Assembly (NCBI GenBank): GCA_000014925.1
Contig: CP000474.1
Coordinates: 3,720,001 to 3,784,000, forward strand
DNA length: 64,000 bases
Reading direction: 5' to 3'
Origin: Paenarthrobacter aurescens TC1
GTDB lineage: Bacteria > Actinomycetota > Actinomycetes > Actinomycetales > Micrococcaceae
The translations under genes and the position numbers were made by a program. Every line of letters begins with the position of its first letter. The first letter of the stretch is position 1. Shown here in pieces: positions 8,015 through 17,902 of this stretch. The notes under the pieces are model-generated. The model was not told the DNA's origin. It did not search any database and saw only the letters and a program-made list of their open reading frames with translations.

Positions 8015-8776
8015 TCAGCGTGCGGCTTCTGCCGGCTGGGCTGGAGTTGCTTGGGCTGGGGTTATCGGCCAGCCTATGACAGTCTTCGGGCGTGGCGTCG
8101 CGTAGGTTCGCACCTTGGACGTGGACAGCCCGAGACGGACCAGTGACTCGGCGATGGTGACCGCGGCGGCAACTCCATCCACCACGGGGACGCCCGTACG
8201 CTGGCGGATCTGCTCGTCGAGACCGGCCATTCCGCCGCAGCCGAGAACAATGACCTCGGCCTTGTCCTGCTGGACCGCTTGTTCCGCCTGGCTCACAATG
8301 GCTTCAACAGCACGCTCCGGGTATTCCTCAAGTTCCAGCACGGCCATGCCGCTGGCCCTCACAGAAGCGCAACGTGCTTCCAGGCCCGCGAGCTTGAGGC
8401 GGTCCTCGATCAGTGGAACAGCGCGATCCAGCGTGGTGACCACTGAGTATTTGTGTCCAAGGAACATCGCGGTGCTGGCTGCTGCCTCGGTGATATCAAC
8501 TACCGGGACGTCCAGGAGTTCCTGGAGGCCTTCGCGTCCGTGCTCGCCATAGCCTGCCTGGATGACGGCGTCGAACGGCTCGGGGTAGTTCACCACTGCA
8601 TCCATGACGGCGATCGCAGCGAGGTAGCTTTCGAAATTGCCCTCGCAGGAGTCGGCGCCGAAGCGCGGGGTGATGCCGATGATTTCGGTGCCGGGGGCAG
8701 CTGCCGCACGAGCCTGGGCGGCGATGGAATCCGTCATGGACTGGGTGGTGTTCACGTTTGCGACAAGGATGCGCAT
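8015..8776 (-). CDS. Asp/Glu racemase superfamily enzyme with only one catalytic cysteine
   Basis: 253-residue protein of the hydantoin/allantoin racemase branch: MRILVANVNTTQSMTDSIAA, a central DAVIQAGYGEHG and a C-terminal VIVLGCGGMAGLDEQI. Classical two-base racemases have a cysteine in each half. Here the second is present (C180), but the first is glycine (G75 in QAGYGEHG, where HyuE-type racemases have ACFGDPG). Arylmalonate decarboxylase has that same Gly/Cys pattern, so a decarboxylase, isomerase or one-base enzyme is as likely as a racemase. Start ATG at 8776 has GAGAGG upstream. It lies between the permease and SDR genes in one operon. Confidence 0.85.
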   Translation of the reverse strand: MRILVANVNTTQSMTDSIAAQARAAAAPGTEIIGITPRFGADSCEGNFESYLAAIAVMDAVVNYPEPFDAVIQAGYGEHGREGLQELLDVPVVDITEAAASTAMFLGHKYSVVTTLDRAVPLIEDRLKLAGLEARCASVRASGMAVLELEEYPERAVEAIVSQAEQAVQQDKAEVIVLGCGGMAGLDEQIRQRTGVPVVDGVAAAVTIAESLVRLGLSTSKVRTYATPRPKTVIGWPITPAQATPAQPAEAAR

Positions 8777-8853
8777 GGTTTTCCTCTCAACGGCGACGCC
8801 CGTCCTCTTTCCGATGGACCGGGAGGACGGGCGGGCCTTGATCTTGGGTGATG

Positions 8854-10419
8854 TCAGTGGGTGCTGGCGACGGCGATCGGCTCGCCGGAGACGTCTTCGT
8901 GGACTTGCTTCTTGTCCGCGACAGCGAAGTACGTCAGGGCTGCGACGCCGGCACCGATGAACCAGGCGAACGGAGCCGCCGCGGCCAGTCCCGGGATGAA
9001 GGCGATGGCGATGGCGAGGCCGGCTGCCGGGAGCATGGCGATGATGGCCTTCGGGTTGACGCCACGCTTGTAGAAGTAGGCACCCTTGGGATCTTCCGTG
9101 TAGAGCTCGGGGACGTTGACCTTGCCGCGACGGACCAGCCAGTAGTCGGCCATAACCACACCGAACAGCGGGCCGAGCAAAGCACCAAGGCCACCCAGGA
9201 AGTACACGATGACAATGGGGTTGTTGTAGAGGTTCCACGGCAGGATGATCAGACCGATGGTCCCACTGACCCATGCCGCCTTGCGGAAGTTCAAGTGCCG
9301 CGGGAAGAGGTTGGTCAGGGCGTAGACCGGAGCCACGAAGTTGGCCATCAGGTTCACGGCGATGGTCAGGATCAGCAGTGCCAGGCAAGCAAGGACCAGC
9401 AGGAGCGTATTGGGGATGCTCTCCACAATGTCCGAGGGGCTCTCGATGACGGTCCCGTTGATCTTGTACTGACCGCCGGCCATGACCACCACAATGGCGC
9501 CAAAGACGAGCATGTTGATGGGGATGCCCCAGAAGTTGCCCTTGACGATGGATTTCTTGGAAGCGGAGGAGCGGGTGAAGTCGCAGAAGTTCAAGACGAA
9601 CGTTCCGTAGATCGAAACCCAGAGAGCGCCGCCGGCGAAGATGGTCAGCCACATCTCGGTACCCTCAAGACCCTTGATGCCGCTCCACTGGATGGCACCG
9701 CCGGCTTCGATGAAGACCCACACGGCAATCGCGGCCATGGTGACCAGGATGATGGGTCCGGCGAAGGCCTCGTATTTACGGATCATTTCCATGCCGAAGC
9801 TGACGATGACCAACTGGACGATCCAGAGGGCTACGAAGGAGAGCCAGCCAAGGGTGGAGAGCCCAAGGATGGAATTACTGTCCAGATCCTTGAGGCCCGG
9901 GGCCATGGCGACCAGCATGACGCGGAGAACCACCGAAGCCAGGTACGTCTGGATGCCGAACCACGCCACGGCAACGGCGCCACGGACAAGGCTGGCAATT
10001 TGCGCGCCCCGGATGCCGAAGCTGATGCGGCTCATGACCGGGAAAGGAACGCCGGTCTTCTCGCCCATGAAGCCGGAGAAGTTCAAGAGAGCGAACAGGA
10101 GGATGGCGCCGATGCCCAGGGCTACCAGGATCTGCCATCCACCCAGCCCCAAGGAGAACAGTCCGATGGCAAAGGCATAGTTACCCAGGCTGTGGACGTC
10201 GTTGGCCCAGAGGGTAAAGATGCTGTAGCTGGTCCACTTACGGCCTTTGGCCTTGGTGGGGGCGAGATCAATGTTGTAAAGGCTGGGGCTGATGGTACGG
10301 CCTGCGGCTTCGGAAGCTATGGCGCAGAGGTCAGTGTTACCCACCACCGGGTGGTTGGGGCCACCTGCGTTCTTGTCTCCCGGAGTCTCAGTGACGCCGA
10401 CTGATGAAGTCGTCTGCAT
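8854..10419 (-). CDS. NCS1-family permease, hydantoin/allantoin type (Mhp1-like)
   Basis: 521-residue, about 12-helix nucleobase:cation symporter. The region from SLYNIDLAPTKAKGRKWT through WANDVHSLGNYAFAIGLFSL closely resembles the Mhp1 hydantoin transporter of Microbacterium. The WFGIQTYL motif (W153, Q157) corresponds to the tryptophan and glutamine that contact the hydantoin ring in Mhp1, and GGALWVS supplies the second stacking tryptophan. Likely substrates are 5-substituted hydantoins or allantoin. It heads the operon with the racemase-like and SDR genes, and an IclR-type box lies 23 bp upstream of the ATG. Confidence 0.9.
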   Translation of the reverse strand: MQTTSSVGVTETPGDKNAGGPNHPVVGNTDLCAIASEAAGRTISPSLYNIDLAPTKAKGRKWTSYSIFTLWANDVHSLGNYAFAIGLFSLGLGGWQILVALGIGAILLFALLNFSGFMGEKTGVPFPVMSRISFGIRGAQIASLVRGAVAVAWFGIQTYLASVVLRVMLVAMAPGLKDLDSNSILGLSTLGWLSFVALWIVQLVIVSFGMEMIRKYEAFAGPIILVTMAAIAVWVFIEAGGAIQWSGIKGLEGTEMWLTIFAGGALWVSIYGTFVLNFCDFTRSSASKKSIVKGNFWGIPINMLVFGAIVVVMAGGQYKINGTVIESPSDIVESIPNTLLLVLACLALLILTIAVNLMANFVAPVYALTNLFPRHLNFRKAAWVSGTIGLIILPWNLYNNPIVIVYFLGGLGALLGPLFGVVMADYWLVRRGKVNVPELYTEDPKGAYFYKRGVNPKAIIAMLPAAGLAIAIAFIPGLAAAAPFAWFIGAGVAALTYFAVADKKQVHEDVSGEPIAVASTH

Positions 10420-10441
10420 CGTGGATCTCCACTTCGTACTG

Positions 10442-10458
10442 ATTCCACAATGCGGAAT
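10442..10458. promoter_or_regulatory. IclR-type box upstream of the NCS1 permease
   Basis: ATTCCACAATGCGGAAT: 17 bp, symmetric except for one pair, centred 31 bp upstream of the permease start. Reverse complement ATTCCGCATTGTGGAAT matches the window consensus at nearly every position. Confidence 0.6.
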
Positions 10459-10636
10459 CTAGTTATTGAATAGTGAAAGCACTCTATGACTCAGGTCACG
10501 TAACGTCAAGGGTTCCCGTGTATGCAGGGTCACATTCTGTTGCTTGATCAGTGCTTTGCCAGTTGACTGTTTTGGTTACGCAATCCGTGTTGACGCTGCC
10601 CAACCAGCAGACGTAATCTCGAATTGCAGAATTTTA

Positions 10637-10653
10637 TTCTCACAATACGAAAT
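10637..10653. promoter_or_regulatory. IclR-type box upstream of aceE
   Basis: On the minus strand ATTTCGTATTGTGAGAA; it aligns with the malic-enzyme box TTTTCGTATTATGGATA. It ends 57 bp before the aceE start, in the leader or core promoter region. Confidence 0.5.
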
Positions 10654-10709
10654 TCGATGAGCGCCCCCACAGAGCAAGCGCCCAGACATTCAATGAAGAG
10701 AGGTTGGAC

Positions 10710-13481
10710 GTGGCTGCAGGAGAAGAGACCTCACACATCCTCAGCGGGTTGACTGCCCAGCTGCCTGATCGTGATCCGGAAGAGACCGCGGAGTGGATTG
10801 AGTCCCTTGATGCGTTGATCGCGGAGCAGGGTACCGAGCGTGCCCAGTACATTATGCGTTCGTTGTTGCAGCGTGCCGGTGCCAGGTCGGTGGGTGTGCC
10901 GATGGTGACGACCACTGATTATGTGAACACGATCCCGGTGGACCAGGAAGCTCAGTTCCCGGGCAACGAGGAGTTCGAGCGCCGGTACCGGGCGTACATG
11001 CGGTGGAACGCCGCGGTGATGGTCCACCGTGCGCAGCGTTCCGATATCGGTGTCGGCGGGCATATTTCCACCTATGCCGGTGCCGCGACGTTGTATGAGG
11101 TGGGTTTCAATCACTTCTTCCGCGGCAAGGACCACCCCTCGGGCGGGGACCAGGTGTTCTTCCAGGGCCACGCGTCCCCGGGCATGTACGCCAGGGCGTT
11201 CATGGAAGGCCGCCTCACGGAAGAGGATCTGGACGGGTTCCGTCAGGAAAAGTCCAAGGCCGGTCATGCCCTGTCCTCGTACCCGCACCCGCGGTTGATG
11301 CCGGACTTCTGGGAATTCCCCACCGTGTCCATGGGTATCGGCCCGATGAACGCGATCTACCAGGCCCAGTCCAACCGGTACCTGCAGAACCGTGGCATCA
11401 AAGACACCTCGGACCAGCAGGTCTGGGCGTTCCTCGGTGACGGGGAAATGGACGAGCCCGAATCCCGTGGCCTGCTCCAGCTCGCCGCGAACGAGAACCT
11501 GGACAACCTGAACTTCGTGATCAACTGCAACCTCCAGCGCCTGGACGGACCGGTCCGCGGCAACGGCAAGATCATGCAGGAACTCGAGGCGTTCTTCCGC
11601 GGTGCGGGCTGGAACGTGATCAAGGTCGTCTGGGGCCGCGAATGGGACTCGCTCCTGGAAGCGGACACCGACGGGGCGTTGGTGAAAATCATGAACGAAA
11701 CCCCCGATGGTGACTACCAGACCTACAAGGCCGAGTCCGGCGGGTTCGTCCGTGAACACTTCTTCGGCAAGTCCCCGCAGACCAAGGACATGGTCGCGGA
11801 CCTGGACGACGAACAGATCTGGGGCCTGAAGCGCGGCGGTCACGACTACCGCAAGGTCTACGCCGCGTACAAGGCAGCGACCGAGTTCAAGGGCAAACCC
11901 ACCGTGATCCTGGCCAAAACGGTCAAGGGCTACGGCCTGGGCCCGCACTTCGAGGGCCGCAACGCGACCCACCAGATGAAGAAACTGACCATGGAAGACC
12001 TCAAAGCCTTCCGTGACCACCTCCGCATCCCCATCAGCGATGACCAGCTCGACGCGGACCTCTACCGGCCCCCGTACTACCACCCCGGCATGGACGCCCC
12101 CGAAATCAAATACCTGATGGAACGCCGGGCAGAACTCGGCGGGTTCGTGCCCGAACGCCGCCGCAAACACACCGAGGTGGTGTTGCCCGAGGCGAAGTCC
12201 TACGAGGTCGCCAAACGCGGATCCGGGAAACAACAAGCCGCCACCACCATGGCCTTCGTAAGGCTCCTCAAAGACCTCATGCGGGACAAAAACTTCGGCG
12301 CCCGGTTCGTGCCCGTCGTCCCGGACGAATCCCGGACCTTCGGCATGGACGCGTTCTTCCCGACCGCGAAAATCTACAACCCCAAAGGCCAGAACTACCT
12401 CTCCGTGGACCGCGACCTCGTCCTGGCCTACAAAGAATCACCCGCCGGGCAACTGATCCACCCCGGCATCAACGAAGCCGGCGCCGTCGCAGCCTTCACC
12501 GCCGCCGGCACCGCCTACGCCACCCACGGCGAACCCCTGGTCCCGATCTACGTGTTCTACTCCATGTTCGGCTTCCAACGCACCGGAGATTCCTTCTGGG
12601 CCGCCGCGGACCAAATGACCCGCGGCTTCATCATCGGCGCCACCGCAGGACGAACCACCCTCACCGGCGAAGGACTCCAACACGCCGACGGGCACTCCCC
12701 CATCCTGGCCTCCACCAACCCCGCCGTGAAAACCTACGACCCCGCCTACGGCTACGAAATCGGCCACATCATCCGCCACGGCCTCGAAGAAATGTACGGA
12801 CCCGACAGTACTGACGGCACCGGTGAAGACCGCAACGTGATGTACTACCTCACCGTCTACAACGAGCCCATCACCCAACCCGCCGAACCCGACAACCTCG
12901 ACATCAACGGACTCCTCAAAGGCATCTACAAACTCGCAGACGCCCCCGAAACCACCGGGAACGGGAACCGGCCCACCGCGACCATCCTCGCCTCCGGCGT
13001 CTCCGTCCCCTGGGCCCTCGAAGCACAACGCATCCTCAACGAAGACTGGAACGTCGCCGCCGAAGTCTGGTCCGTGACCTCCTGGAACGAACTCCGCCGC
13101 GACGGACTCGCCGCCGAAGAACACGCCTTCCTCAACCCCGGCCAACCCGCCCGCACCCCGTTCATCACCGAACAACTCAAAGACACCAACGGACCCGTCA
13201 TCGCCGTGTCCGACTACATGAAAGCCGTCCCCGACCAAATCCGCCAATTCATCCCCAACGACTTCGCCTCCCTCGGAGCAGACGGCTTCGGCTTCTCCGA
13301 CACCCGCCAAGCCGCACGCCGCTACTTCAAAAACGACACCCACTCCATCGTCGCCAAAACCCTGCAGTTGCTTGCGGCGAGGGGCGAAGTGGAGGAGGGC
13401 GCGCCGTCGTACGCCATTGACCGCTACAAGCTGCTGGACGTAAACGCCGGCACCACCGGCGGAGCAGGCGGCGACGCCTAA
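10710..13481 (+). CDS. aceE: Pyruvate dehydrogenase E1 component, homodimeric type
   Basis: 923-residue thiamine-diphosphate enzyme decarboxylating pyruvate for the pyruvate dehydrogenase complex. I take the GTG at 10710, 6 nt after GAGAGG, over a TTG two codons earlier. Visible marks are [20 protein letters not shown] near residue 105, the ThDP motif [15 protein letters not shown] near 244 ending in [20 protein letters not shown], and a C-terminal transketolase-like part ([17 protein letters not shown]). Its length is normal for actinobacterial AceE. E2 and E3 genes are not adjacent. The stretch from about 12060 to 13370 uses C-ending codons far more strictly than the first third. An IclR-type box lies upstream. 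Confidence 0.96.
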   Translation: MAAGEETSHILSGLTAQLPDRDPEETAEWIESLDALIAEQGTERAQYIMRSLLQRAGARSVGVPMVTTTDYVNTIPVDQEAQFPGNEEFERRYRAYMRWNAAVMVHRAQRSDIGVGGHISTYAGAATLYEVGFNHFFRGKDHPSGGDQVFFQGHASPGMYARAFMEGRLTEEDLDGFRQEKSKAGHALSSYPHPRLMPDFWEFPTVSMGIGPMNAIYQAQSNRYLQNRGIKDTSDQQVWAFLGDGEMDEPESRGLLQLAANENLDNLNFVINCNLQRLDGPVRGNGKIMQELEAFFRGAGWNVIKVVWGREWDSLLEADTDGALVKIMNETPDGDYQTYKAESGGFVREHFFGKSPQTKDMVADLDDEQIWGLKRGGHDYRKVYAAYKAATEFKGKPTVILAKTVKGYGLGPHFEGRNATHQMKKLTMEDLKAFRDHLRIPISDDQLDADLYRPPYYHPGMDAPEIKYLMERRAELGGFVPERRRKHTEVVLPEAKSYEVAKRGSGKQQAATTMAFVRLLKDLMRDKNFGARFVPVVPDESRTFGMDAFFPTAKIYNPKGQNYLSVDRDLVLAYKESPAGQLIHPGINEAGAVAAFTAAGTAYATHGEPLVPIYVFYSMFGFQRTGDSFWAAADQMTRGFIIGATAGRTTLTGEGLQHADGHSPILASTNPAVKTYDPAYGYEIGHIIRHGLEEMYGPDSTDGTGEDRNVMYYLTVYNEPITQPAEPDNLDINGLLKGIYKLADAPETTGNGNRPTATILASGVSVPWALEAQRILNEDWNVAAEVWSVTSWNELRRDGLAAEEHAFLNPGQPARTPFITEQLKDTNGPVIAVSDYMKAVPDQIRQFIPNDFASLGADGFGFSDTRQAARRYFKNDTHSIVAKTLQLLAARGEVEEGAPSYAIDRYKLLDVNAGTTGGAGGDA

Positions 13482-13498
13482 CAACCCGCATCAACACA

Positions 13499-13537
13499 AA
13501 TTGGCGGCAGTGTTCGTGAAGAACACTGCCGCCAATT
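13499..13537. terminator. Bidirectional terminator after aceE
   Basis: Perfect 17-bp stem (13499-13515 and 13521-13537, AATTGGCGGCAGTGTTC and complement) with loop GTGAA. The TGTTC-GTGAA-GAACA core recurs at 31241-31255. Confidence 0.85.
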
Positions 13538-13566
13538 GTCGTTTTGTTGGTGTTGCCTACCCGGGT

Positions 13567-13758
13567 TTACGTGCCCAAGTTCCTCCGATCGACCACAAAG
13601 CCTGTTGCCGCGTTCTCGCGGACGGCGTTGATGCCGGCCACAACGGCTTTGAGACTTGGAAATTGTGGCGACACTGCCACAACCGTGCCGTCCTCGGCTG
13701 TGAGCCGGAATCGGAATGTGTTGGTTCCTGCCTTGAGAATCTCGAAACTGCCCGCCAT
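13567..13758 (-). CDS. Small DUF1508 (YegP-like) protein
   Basis: 63-residue protein starting MAGSFEILKAGTNTFRFRLT with an AGGGGAA ribosome binding site just before the ATG at 13758. The sequence KAGTNTFRFRLTAEDGTVVAVS followed by FPSLKAVVAGINAVRENA matches the YegP/DUF1508 fold, a small beta-beta-alpha module of unknown biochemical role found singly or in tandem in many bacteria. Here there is one copy. The frame is open further upstream, but the added residues are not family-like and the ribosome site fixes the start. Confidence 0.85.
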   Translation of the reverse strand: MAGSFEILKAGTNTFRFRLTAEDGTVVAVSPQFPSLKAVVAGINAVRENAATGFVVDRRNLGT

Positions 13759-13946
13759 GTTCCCCTGTTCTTCCACGCGTCGTTGCGTATTCGAGCTGAC
13801 TGCATAGCTCCCCCACCGACAATAATGGCCATTTCCGGCCACCAAAAGACCTACCCACGGGTAATCTGCAACCGATTTAGGTAGATGTAACAGAAAGCAA
13901 GCTAGGAGCTAGAGACCGCATGGAACCCCGCGCGTATCGTGAGGAT

Positions 13947-14558
13947 ATGACTGACTCCGGCATGGCCCCGACCACGGGCGTGCTGCTCGCTGCGGGTGCC
14001 GGCACCCGCTTGGGCCGCGGCCCCAAAGCGCTGCTCCCCTTCCGAGGGCGGACCTTGGTGGAGGTACTCGCCGATACGCTCTTCGACGGCGGCTGCCGCG
14101 AGGTGGTGGTGGTACTTGGCGCGGAAGCCGACCATGTCCGGCGAAGCACCGATTTAGGCACACACCTGGTTGTGGAGAATGAGAACTGGGCCAAGGGCAT
14201 GGCCGGGTCCTTCCGTGCCGGCATCGAAGCGGCCACGCCAGGGAACAGCATCATGGTGGCGTTGGTGGACCAACCCGGATTGACCCCGACGGCGGTGAGC
14301 AGGTTGCTGGGCAGCCACCGTCCCGGCAGGGTCACCGCAGCCGCCTACCCCGATGAGTCCGGCCACCTGAAGCGTCGGCACCCGGTGATTTTCGACGCCG
14401 GGCTTCGCGAGCAAGCCGCGGCAGCGGCCAATGGCGACACGGGTGCGAGATCATTCCTCAAAGCCCATCCCGGGCTGGTGGACCTGGTGGACTGCAGCGA
14501 CCTCTGCTCCGGCGAAGACCTGGACACGAAGGATCAACTGCATCTTTTGGACGGGTAG
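13947..14558 (+). CDS. MobA-like NTP transferase (MocA / nicotine-blue-oxidoreductase family)
   Basis: 203-residue nucleotidyltransferase-fold protein: GVLLAAGAGTRLGRGPKALL near residue 7 is the signature LAAGxGxRxGxxK, followed by LVEVLADTLFDGGCREVVVV, VALVDQPGLTPTAVSRLL and RRHPVIFDAGL. Family members cytidylate molybdopterin (MocA) or are annotated as nicotine blue oxidoreductase. Xanthine dehydrogenase, a Mo enzyme, is encoded 540 bp downstream on the opposite strand, which favours a cofactor role. GAGG lies just upstream of the chosen ATG at 13947; an ATG at 13920 would add nine residues. Confidence 0.8.
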   Translation: MTDSGMAPTTGVLLAAGAGTRLGRGPKALLPFRGRTLVEVLADTLFDGGCREVVVVLGAEADHVRRSTDLGTHLVVENENWAKGMAGSFRAGIEAATPGNSIMVALVDQPGLTPTAVSRLLGSHRPGRVTAAAYPDESGHLKRRHPVIFDAGLREQAAAAANGDTGARSFLKAHPGLVDLVDCSDLCSGEDLDTKDQLHLLDG

Positions 14559-14578
14559 CGGCGGGTAAGTTAGGGTCC

Positions 14579-15046
14579 ATGATCCGCATCGAAACTGATG
14601 ATCCCGCACGCCCTGATGTCCACCGGCTCCTCAGCGAGCACTTGGCCGACATGTTCGCGACCTCCCCGGCAGAAAGCGTCCATGCGTTGGATCACTCAGC
14701 GTTGTCGCACGAGTCGATCACGTTCTGGACGGCCCGCGAGGACGGGGTCTTGTTGGGATGCGGGGCGCTGAAGACGCTGGCCCCGGGGCATGCGGAGATC
14801 AAGTCGATGCGTACCACCTCCACCGCACGCGGACGCGGCGTGGCCACCCTGATGCTGGAGCACATCGTGGCCGAAGCTGCCCGGCTGGGTTACGAGCGGC
14901 TCAGCTTGGAAACGGGCACTGAGGAGTACTTCGCCCCCGCGCGCCGGCTGTACGCCCGGCACGGATTCACGGAATGCCCGCCGTTTGGTGACTACACCCT
15001 GGACCCGCACAGTGTGTTCATGGAACTCGCCGTTTCACCCAAGTAG
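14579..15046 (+). CDS. GNAT-family N-acetyltransferase
   Basis: 155-residue acetyl-CoA-dependent acetyltransferase. The acetyl-CoA loop is in TTSTARGRGVATLMLEHIV near residue 80, and the C-terminal LYARHGFTECPPFGDY is typical of the PhnO/YjaB-like group. The segment LGYERLSLETGTEEYFAPAR resembles the annotated ElaA/YsnE type, but the acceptor cannot be read. It has no Shine-Dalgarno sequence; TAAGTT lies 8 nt upstream of the ATG, so the message may be leaderless. It follows the MobA-like gene by 20 nt. Confidence 0.88.
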   Translation: MIRIETDDPARPDVHRLLSEHLADMFATSPAESVHALDHSALSHESITFWTAREDGVLLGCGALKTLAPGHAEIKSMRTTSTARGRGVATLMLEHIVAEAARLGYERLSLETGTEEYFAPARRLYARHGFTECPPFGDYTLDPHSVFMELAVSPK

Positions 15047-15050
15047 CTGG

Positions 15051-15090
15051 CATTAGTGGTTGTTCCCAGGGCTGGGAACAACCACTAATG
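15051..15090. terminator. Bidirectional terminator between GNAT and xanthine dehydrogenase
   Basis: Perfect 18-bp stem: CATTAGTGGTTGTTCCCA (15051-15068), loop GGGC, complement 15073-15090; it lies between convergent genes. Confidence 0.88.
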
Positions 15091-15094
15091 CGAG

Positions 15095-17902
15095 TCAGTT
15101 GGGAATCAGGGTGCGGTCGCGGAGCGCCAGATAGATCTTGTCCCGCGCGATGGGTAGCTCACCGAAGCGAATCCCGGTGGCGTTGCGAATCGCGTTTGCC
15201 AGCGCAGGAGCCACGGGGTTGAACGGGCTCTCGCTCATGGACTTGGCACCGAGCGGGCCGGTGGAATCGTTGGTAGTGGCGAAATAGACCTCGCTCCTGG
15301 GCACGTCCGCGAACGACGGGATGTGGTACTGCCGCAGGATGTCCGTGGTGACGCGTCCGGCGTCGTCCACTTTCACTTCCTCGTACAGCACCGCACCGAG
15401 CGCCTGCGCAATGCCGCCCTCGATCTGGCCGCGGCACTGCCGCGGATTCACCACAACGCCGGCATCAGCGGCCTGGACACTTTGCAGAATCCGCAGCTCG
15501 CCGGTTCCCGTATTAACAGCAACCCTGAAGCCGTGCACGTTGAACGCGACCGACCGCGGCGTTCCTCCCCAGTTGCCGTCCGTGGCGAGCCGAACGCCTT
15601 GCAACCGTGCGGCATCGACGATTTCCTTCAGCTGCACCGTGCGATCACCGCACTGAACCGCGCCGTCCACCAAACGGCAATCCGTCAGGGCGGCTCCCGT
15701 CAACGACGCCGCAACCGTCTGGATCCGCGTAGCGAGTTCCAGCGCCGCCCCGAGCGTCGCCTTCCCGGCCACCACCGTGCCGGCTGAACCGAACGCACCG
15801 GTGTCGTGCTCCACGAGGTCGGTATCTGACTGACGCACGGTCACTTTGGACGCCGTCGTCGCCAGCGCGGTGGCAGCCAGCTGCGCATGGACAGTTGTGG
15901 TGCCGTTCCCGAACTCGGCAGTACCGACGTCGACGGCGAACCTTCCGTCCGCTTCCAGGCTCACCCGGGTGTGGGCGAAGTGGCCGCGGGGCGGGACGGT
16001 GTCGATCATGGACAGGGCTGAGCCCTCCCCGACCACCCAGTCCGGTCCGAGATCATCCAGCCCGGCAGCCCGGTAGCGTTCCTTGCCACGGTCCAACGCG
16101 TCCCGCACCAACGCCACGCACTGGTCCAGGCCGTAGCTGCCGTAGTGGACGTCTTCCTCGGGCTCGGGTGTTGTGGAGAGCATGTGATCGCCGGGCCGGA
16201 CCATGTTCTTGAGCCGGAACTCGAGCGGATCCATGCCGATGCCGATGGCAAGTTCGTCAATGGCAGACTCGATCGCGAAGATCATCTGGCTCAACCCATA
16301 GCCCCGGAAAGCACCTGCGGGCACGGTGTTGGTGTAAACCGCGTGCGCGTCCACCTTCTTGTTCACGCACTTGTAGACGGCCAAAGACTCGCCGCAGCCG
16401 TGGAACATCACGCCGGGAGCATGGTTTCCGTACGCACCGGTGTTGGTGAGGACGTTCAGCTGCAGGGCAGTGAGGTACCCATCGCGGCTGGCACCCGCCT
16501 TGAGGTGAATGGTGAAGGGGTGCCGGGTGGTGGTGGCCGTAAACTGCTCGGTGCGGGTGAACTCCAACTGCACCGGCCTGCGAAGGGCCAAGGCCGCGAG
16601 GGCTACAAGATCCTCAGTGAGAACTTCCTGCTTTCCGCCGAATCCGCCGCCGACCCGCCCTGCCACCACGCGGATGGTCTCCGGGGCCAGGTTGAACACC
16701 CGGCTCAGCGTCCGCTTCACCAGGAAGGGGACCTGCGTGGAGGACCGGATCATCAAACGGCCGTCCTCATCCAGCCAGGCAATGGACGCATGGGTTTCCA
16801 TCGCAACGTGCTGCACGCGTTGGGTTTGGTAGGTGTGTTCGTGAATAAAGTCGGCAGCAGCGAAGCCGTCGGCCACGCTGCCCAGTTCCGCGTGGACCTC
16901 GGCCACCACGTTGTGATGCGGGCGGGAAATGCGGGAGAAGACGCCGTCTTTTTCCCCATGAATCGCCCGTGCGCCGGGAAGGATGGCCTCCTGCGGAGTG
17001 AACACCGGCTCCAGGAGTTCGTACTGCACGGCCAATGCACGGGCACCGGCCTCGGCAGCACCCACAGTTTCGGCCACCACCGCGGCAACCCGCTGCCCGA
17101 TGAACCGCACCACGTTATCCAGGACACGGGTGTCGTCGGGGTCGTCGGCGAAGTTCTCGTGTTGGGCCGTGGAGAACAGCAGCTGCGGCGCATCTTCATG
17201 AGTGAAGACCGCCACGACGCCGGGAACTGCCAAAGCTGGCGCCTTGTCGATGGACACGATCCGGGCATGCGGGTGCGGCGAACGCAGCAGCTTCATATGC
17301 AGCAGGCCCGGGAGTTGCTCCGCCGGAACATCAAGGGTGTAGCGGGCGGTTCCGGTGACGATGGCCTGGCCGGCGGGTGCGGGGACGTTGTCGCCGAGCT
17401 GGCCGGGGGTCGCTTCCACAGAGGCTGGTGCCTGCGCCCCCGAAACGTCCGCACCGGCGTCGTGCTTGTGGTCGTCTCCGTGACCACAGACCGCGTCGGC
17501 GATGGAGCGGTAGCCGGTGCAGCGGCACAGGTTGCCCTTGAGGTTGCGGGGCAGGTTGGCGCGCTGCTCGTCGTCGAACGTTGCCGCGGTCATCATCATG
17601 CCGGCGGTGCAGAAACCGCACTGGAAGCCTTGGCTCTCCAGGAACTGCTCCTGCACAGGGTGCAGCCCATCAGCGGAGGCGAGGCCCTCGATGGTGGTGA
17701 CCGCTTTGCCCTCCGCGCGGACTGCAGGGTAGATGCAGCTGTGGACGGGCGTGCCGTCAACGTGCACGGTGCAAGCACCACAGTCGCCGCCGTCGCAGCC
17801 TTTCTTGACGCCGAAGTTGCCTTCCTCCCGGAGGAAGGTACGGAGGCATTGTCCGGGGCGGGGTGTGGCCTGCGAGGCAGCGCCATTGATCTCAATTGCC
17901 AT
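15095..17902 (-). CDS. Xanthine dehydrogenase, fused [2Fe-2S] and molybdopterin subunits
   Basis: 935-residue protein that joins the small iron-sulfur and large Mo subunits. Residues 1-150: plant-type [2Fe-2S] ligands C36, C41, C44, C56, and the second cluster C95, C98, C126, C128 (CGFC and CRC). A linker of about 30 residues leads to the Mo domain: GGGFGGK near 418-424, [18 protein letters not shown], and E891 in SMSESPFNP at the place of the catalytic glutamate. Oxidises hypoxanthine and xanthine to urate. Its start overlaps the FAD-subunit gene by 11 nt, giving a three-gene operon xdhC - FAD subunit - this gene. The FeS-Mo fusion without the FAD domain is unusual compared with E. coli XdhABC or eukaryotic XDH. 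Confidence 0.93.
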   Translation of the reverse strand: MAIEINGAASQATPRPGQCLRTFLREEGNFGVKKGCDGGDCGACTVHVDGTPVHSCIYPAVRAEGKAVTTIEGLASADGLHPVQEQFLESQGFQCGFCTAGMMMTAATFDDEQRANLPRNLKGNLCRCTGYRSIADAVCGHGDDHKHDAGADVSGAQAPASVEATPGQLGDNVPAPAGQAIVTGTARYTLDVPAEQLPGLLHMKLLRSPHPHARIVSIDKAPALAVPGVVAVFTHEDAPQLLFSTAQHENFADDPDDTRVLDNVVRFIGQRVAAVVAETVGAAEAGARALAVQYELLEPVFTPQEAILPGARAIHGEKDGVFSRISRPHHNVVAEVHAELGSVADGFAAADFIHEHTYQTQRVQHVAMETHASIAWLDEDGRLMIRSSTQVPFLVKRTLSRVFNLAPETIRVVAGRVGGGFGGKQEVLTEDLVALAALALRRPVQLEFTRTEQFTATTTRHPFTIHLKAGASRDGYLTALQLNVLTNTGAYGNHAPGVMFHGCGESLAVYKCVNKKVDAHAVYTNTVPAGAFRGYGLSQMIFAIESAIDELAIGIGMDPLEFRLKNMVRPGDHMLSTTPEPEEDVHYGSYGLDQCVALVRDALDRGKERYRAAGLDDLGPDWVVGEGSALSMIDTVPPRGHFAHTRVSLEADGRFAVDVGTAEFGNGTTTVHAQLAATALATTASKVTVRQSDTDLVEHDTGAFGSAGTVVAGKATLGAALELATRIQTVAASLTGAALTDCRLVDGAVQCGDRTVQLKEIVDAARLQGVRLATDGNWGGTPRSVAFNVHGFRVAVNTGTGELRILQSVQAADAGVVVNPRQCRGQIEGGIAQALGAVLYEEVKVDDAGRVTTDILRQYHIPSFADVPRSEVYFATTNDSTGPLGAKSMSESPFNPVAPALANAIRNATGIRFGELPIARDKIYLALRDRTLIPN

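Larger units (their letters stand above)
10420..10709. promoter_or_regulatory. Divergent regulatory region between NCS1 operon and aceE
   Basis: 290 bp without a gene. It holds two IclR-type boxes, one next to each gene, plus a TGAC/GTCA inverted pair around 10487-10509 and a TTGACG at 10590-10595 pointing towards aceE, 17 nt before a weak GTAATC. No small gene is visible. Confidence 0.5.

Noticed and set aside
8777..9652. Upstream extension of the racemase-like gene to a 545-codon frame
   Set aside because: The extra part is an out-of-frame reading of the permease gene; the ATG at 8776 with GAGAGG fixes the start.
8848..10404. Long plus-strand frame opposite the NCS1 permease
   Set aside because: Aspartate/glycine-rich antisense of transmembrane codons; the minus-strand frame gives a complete Mhp1-like protein.
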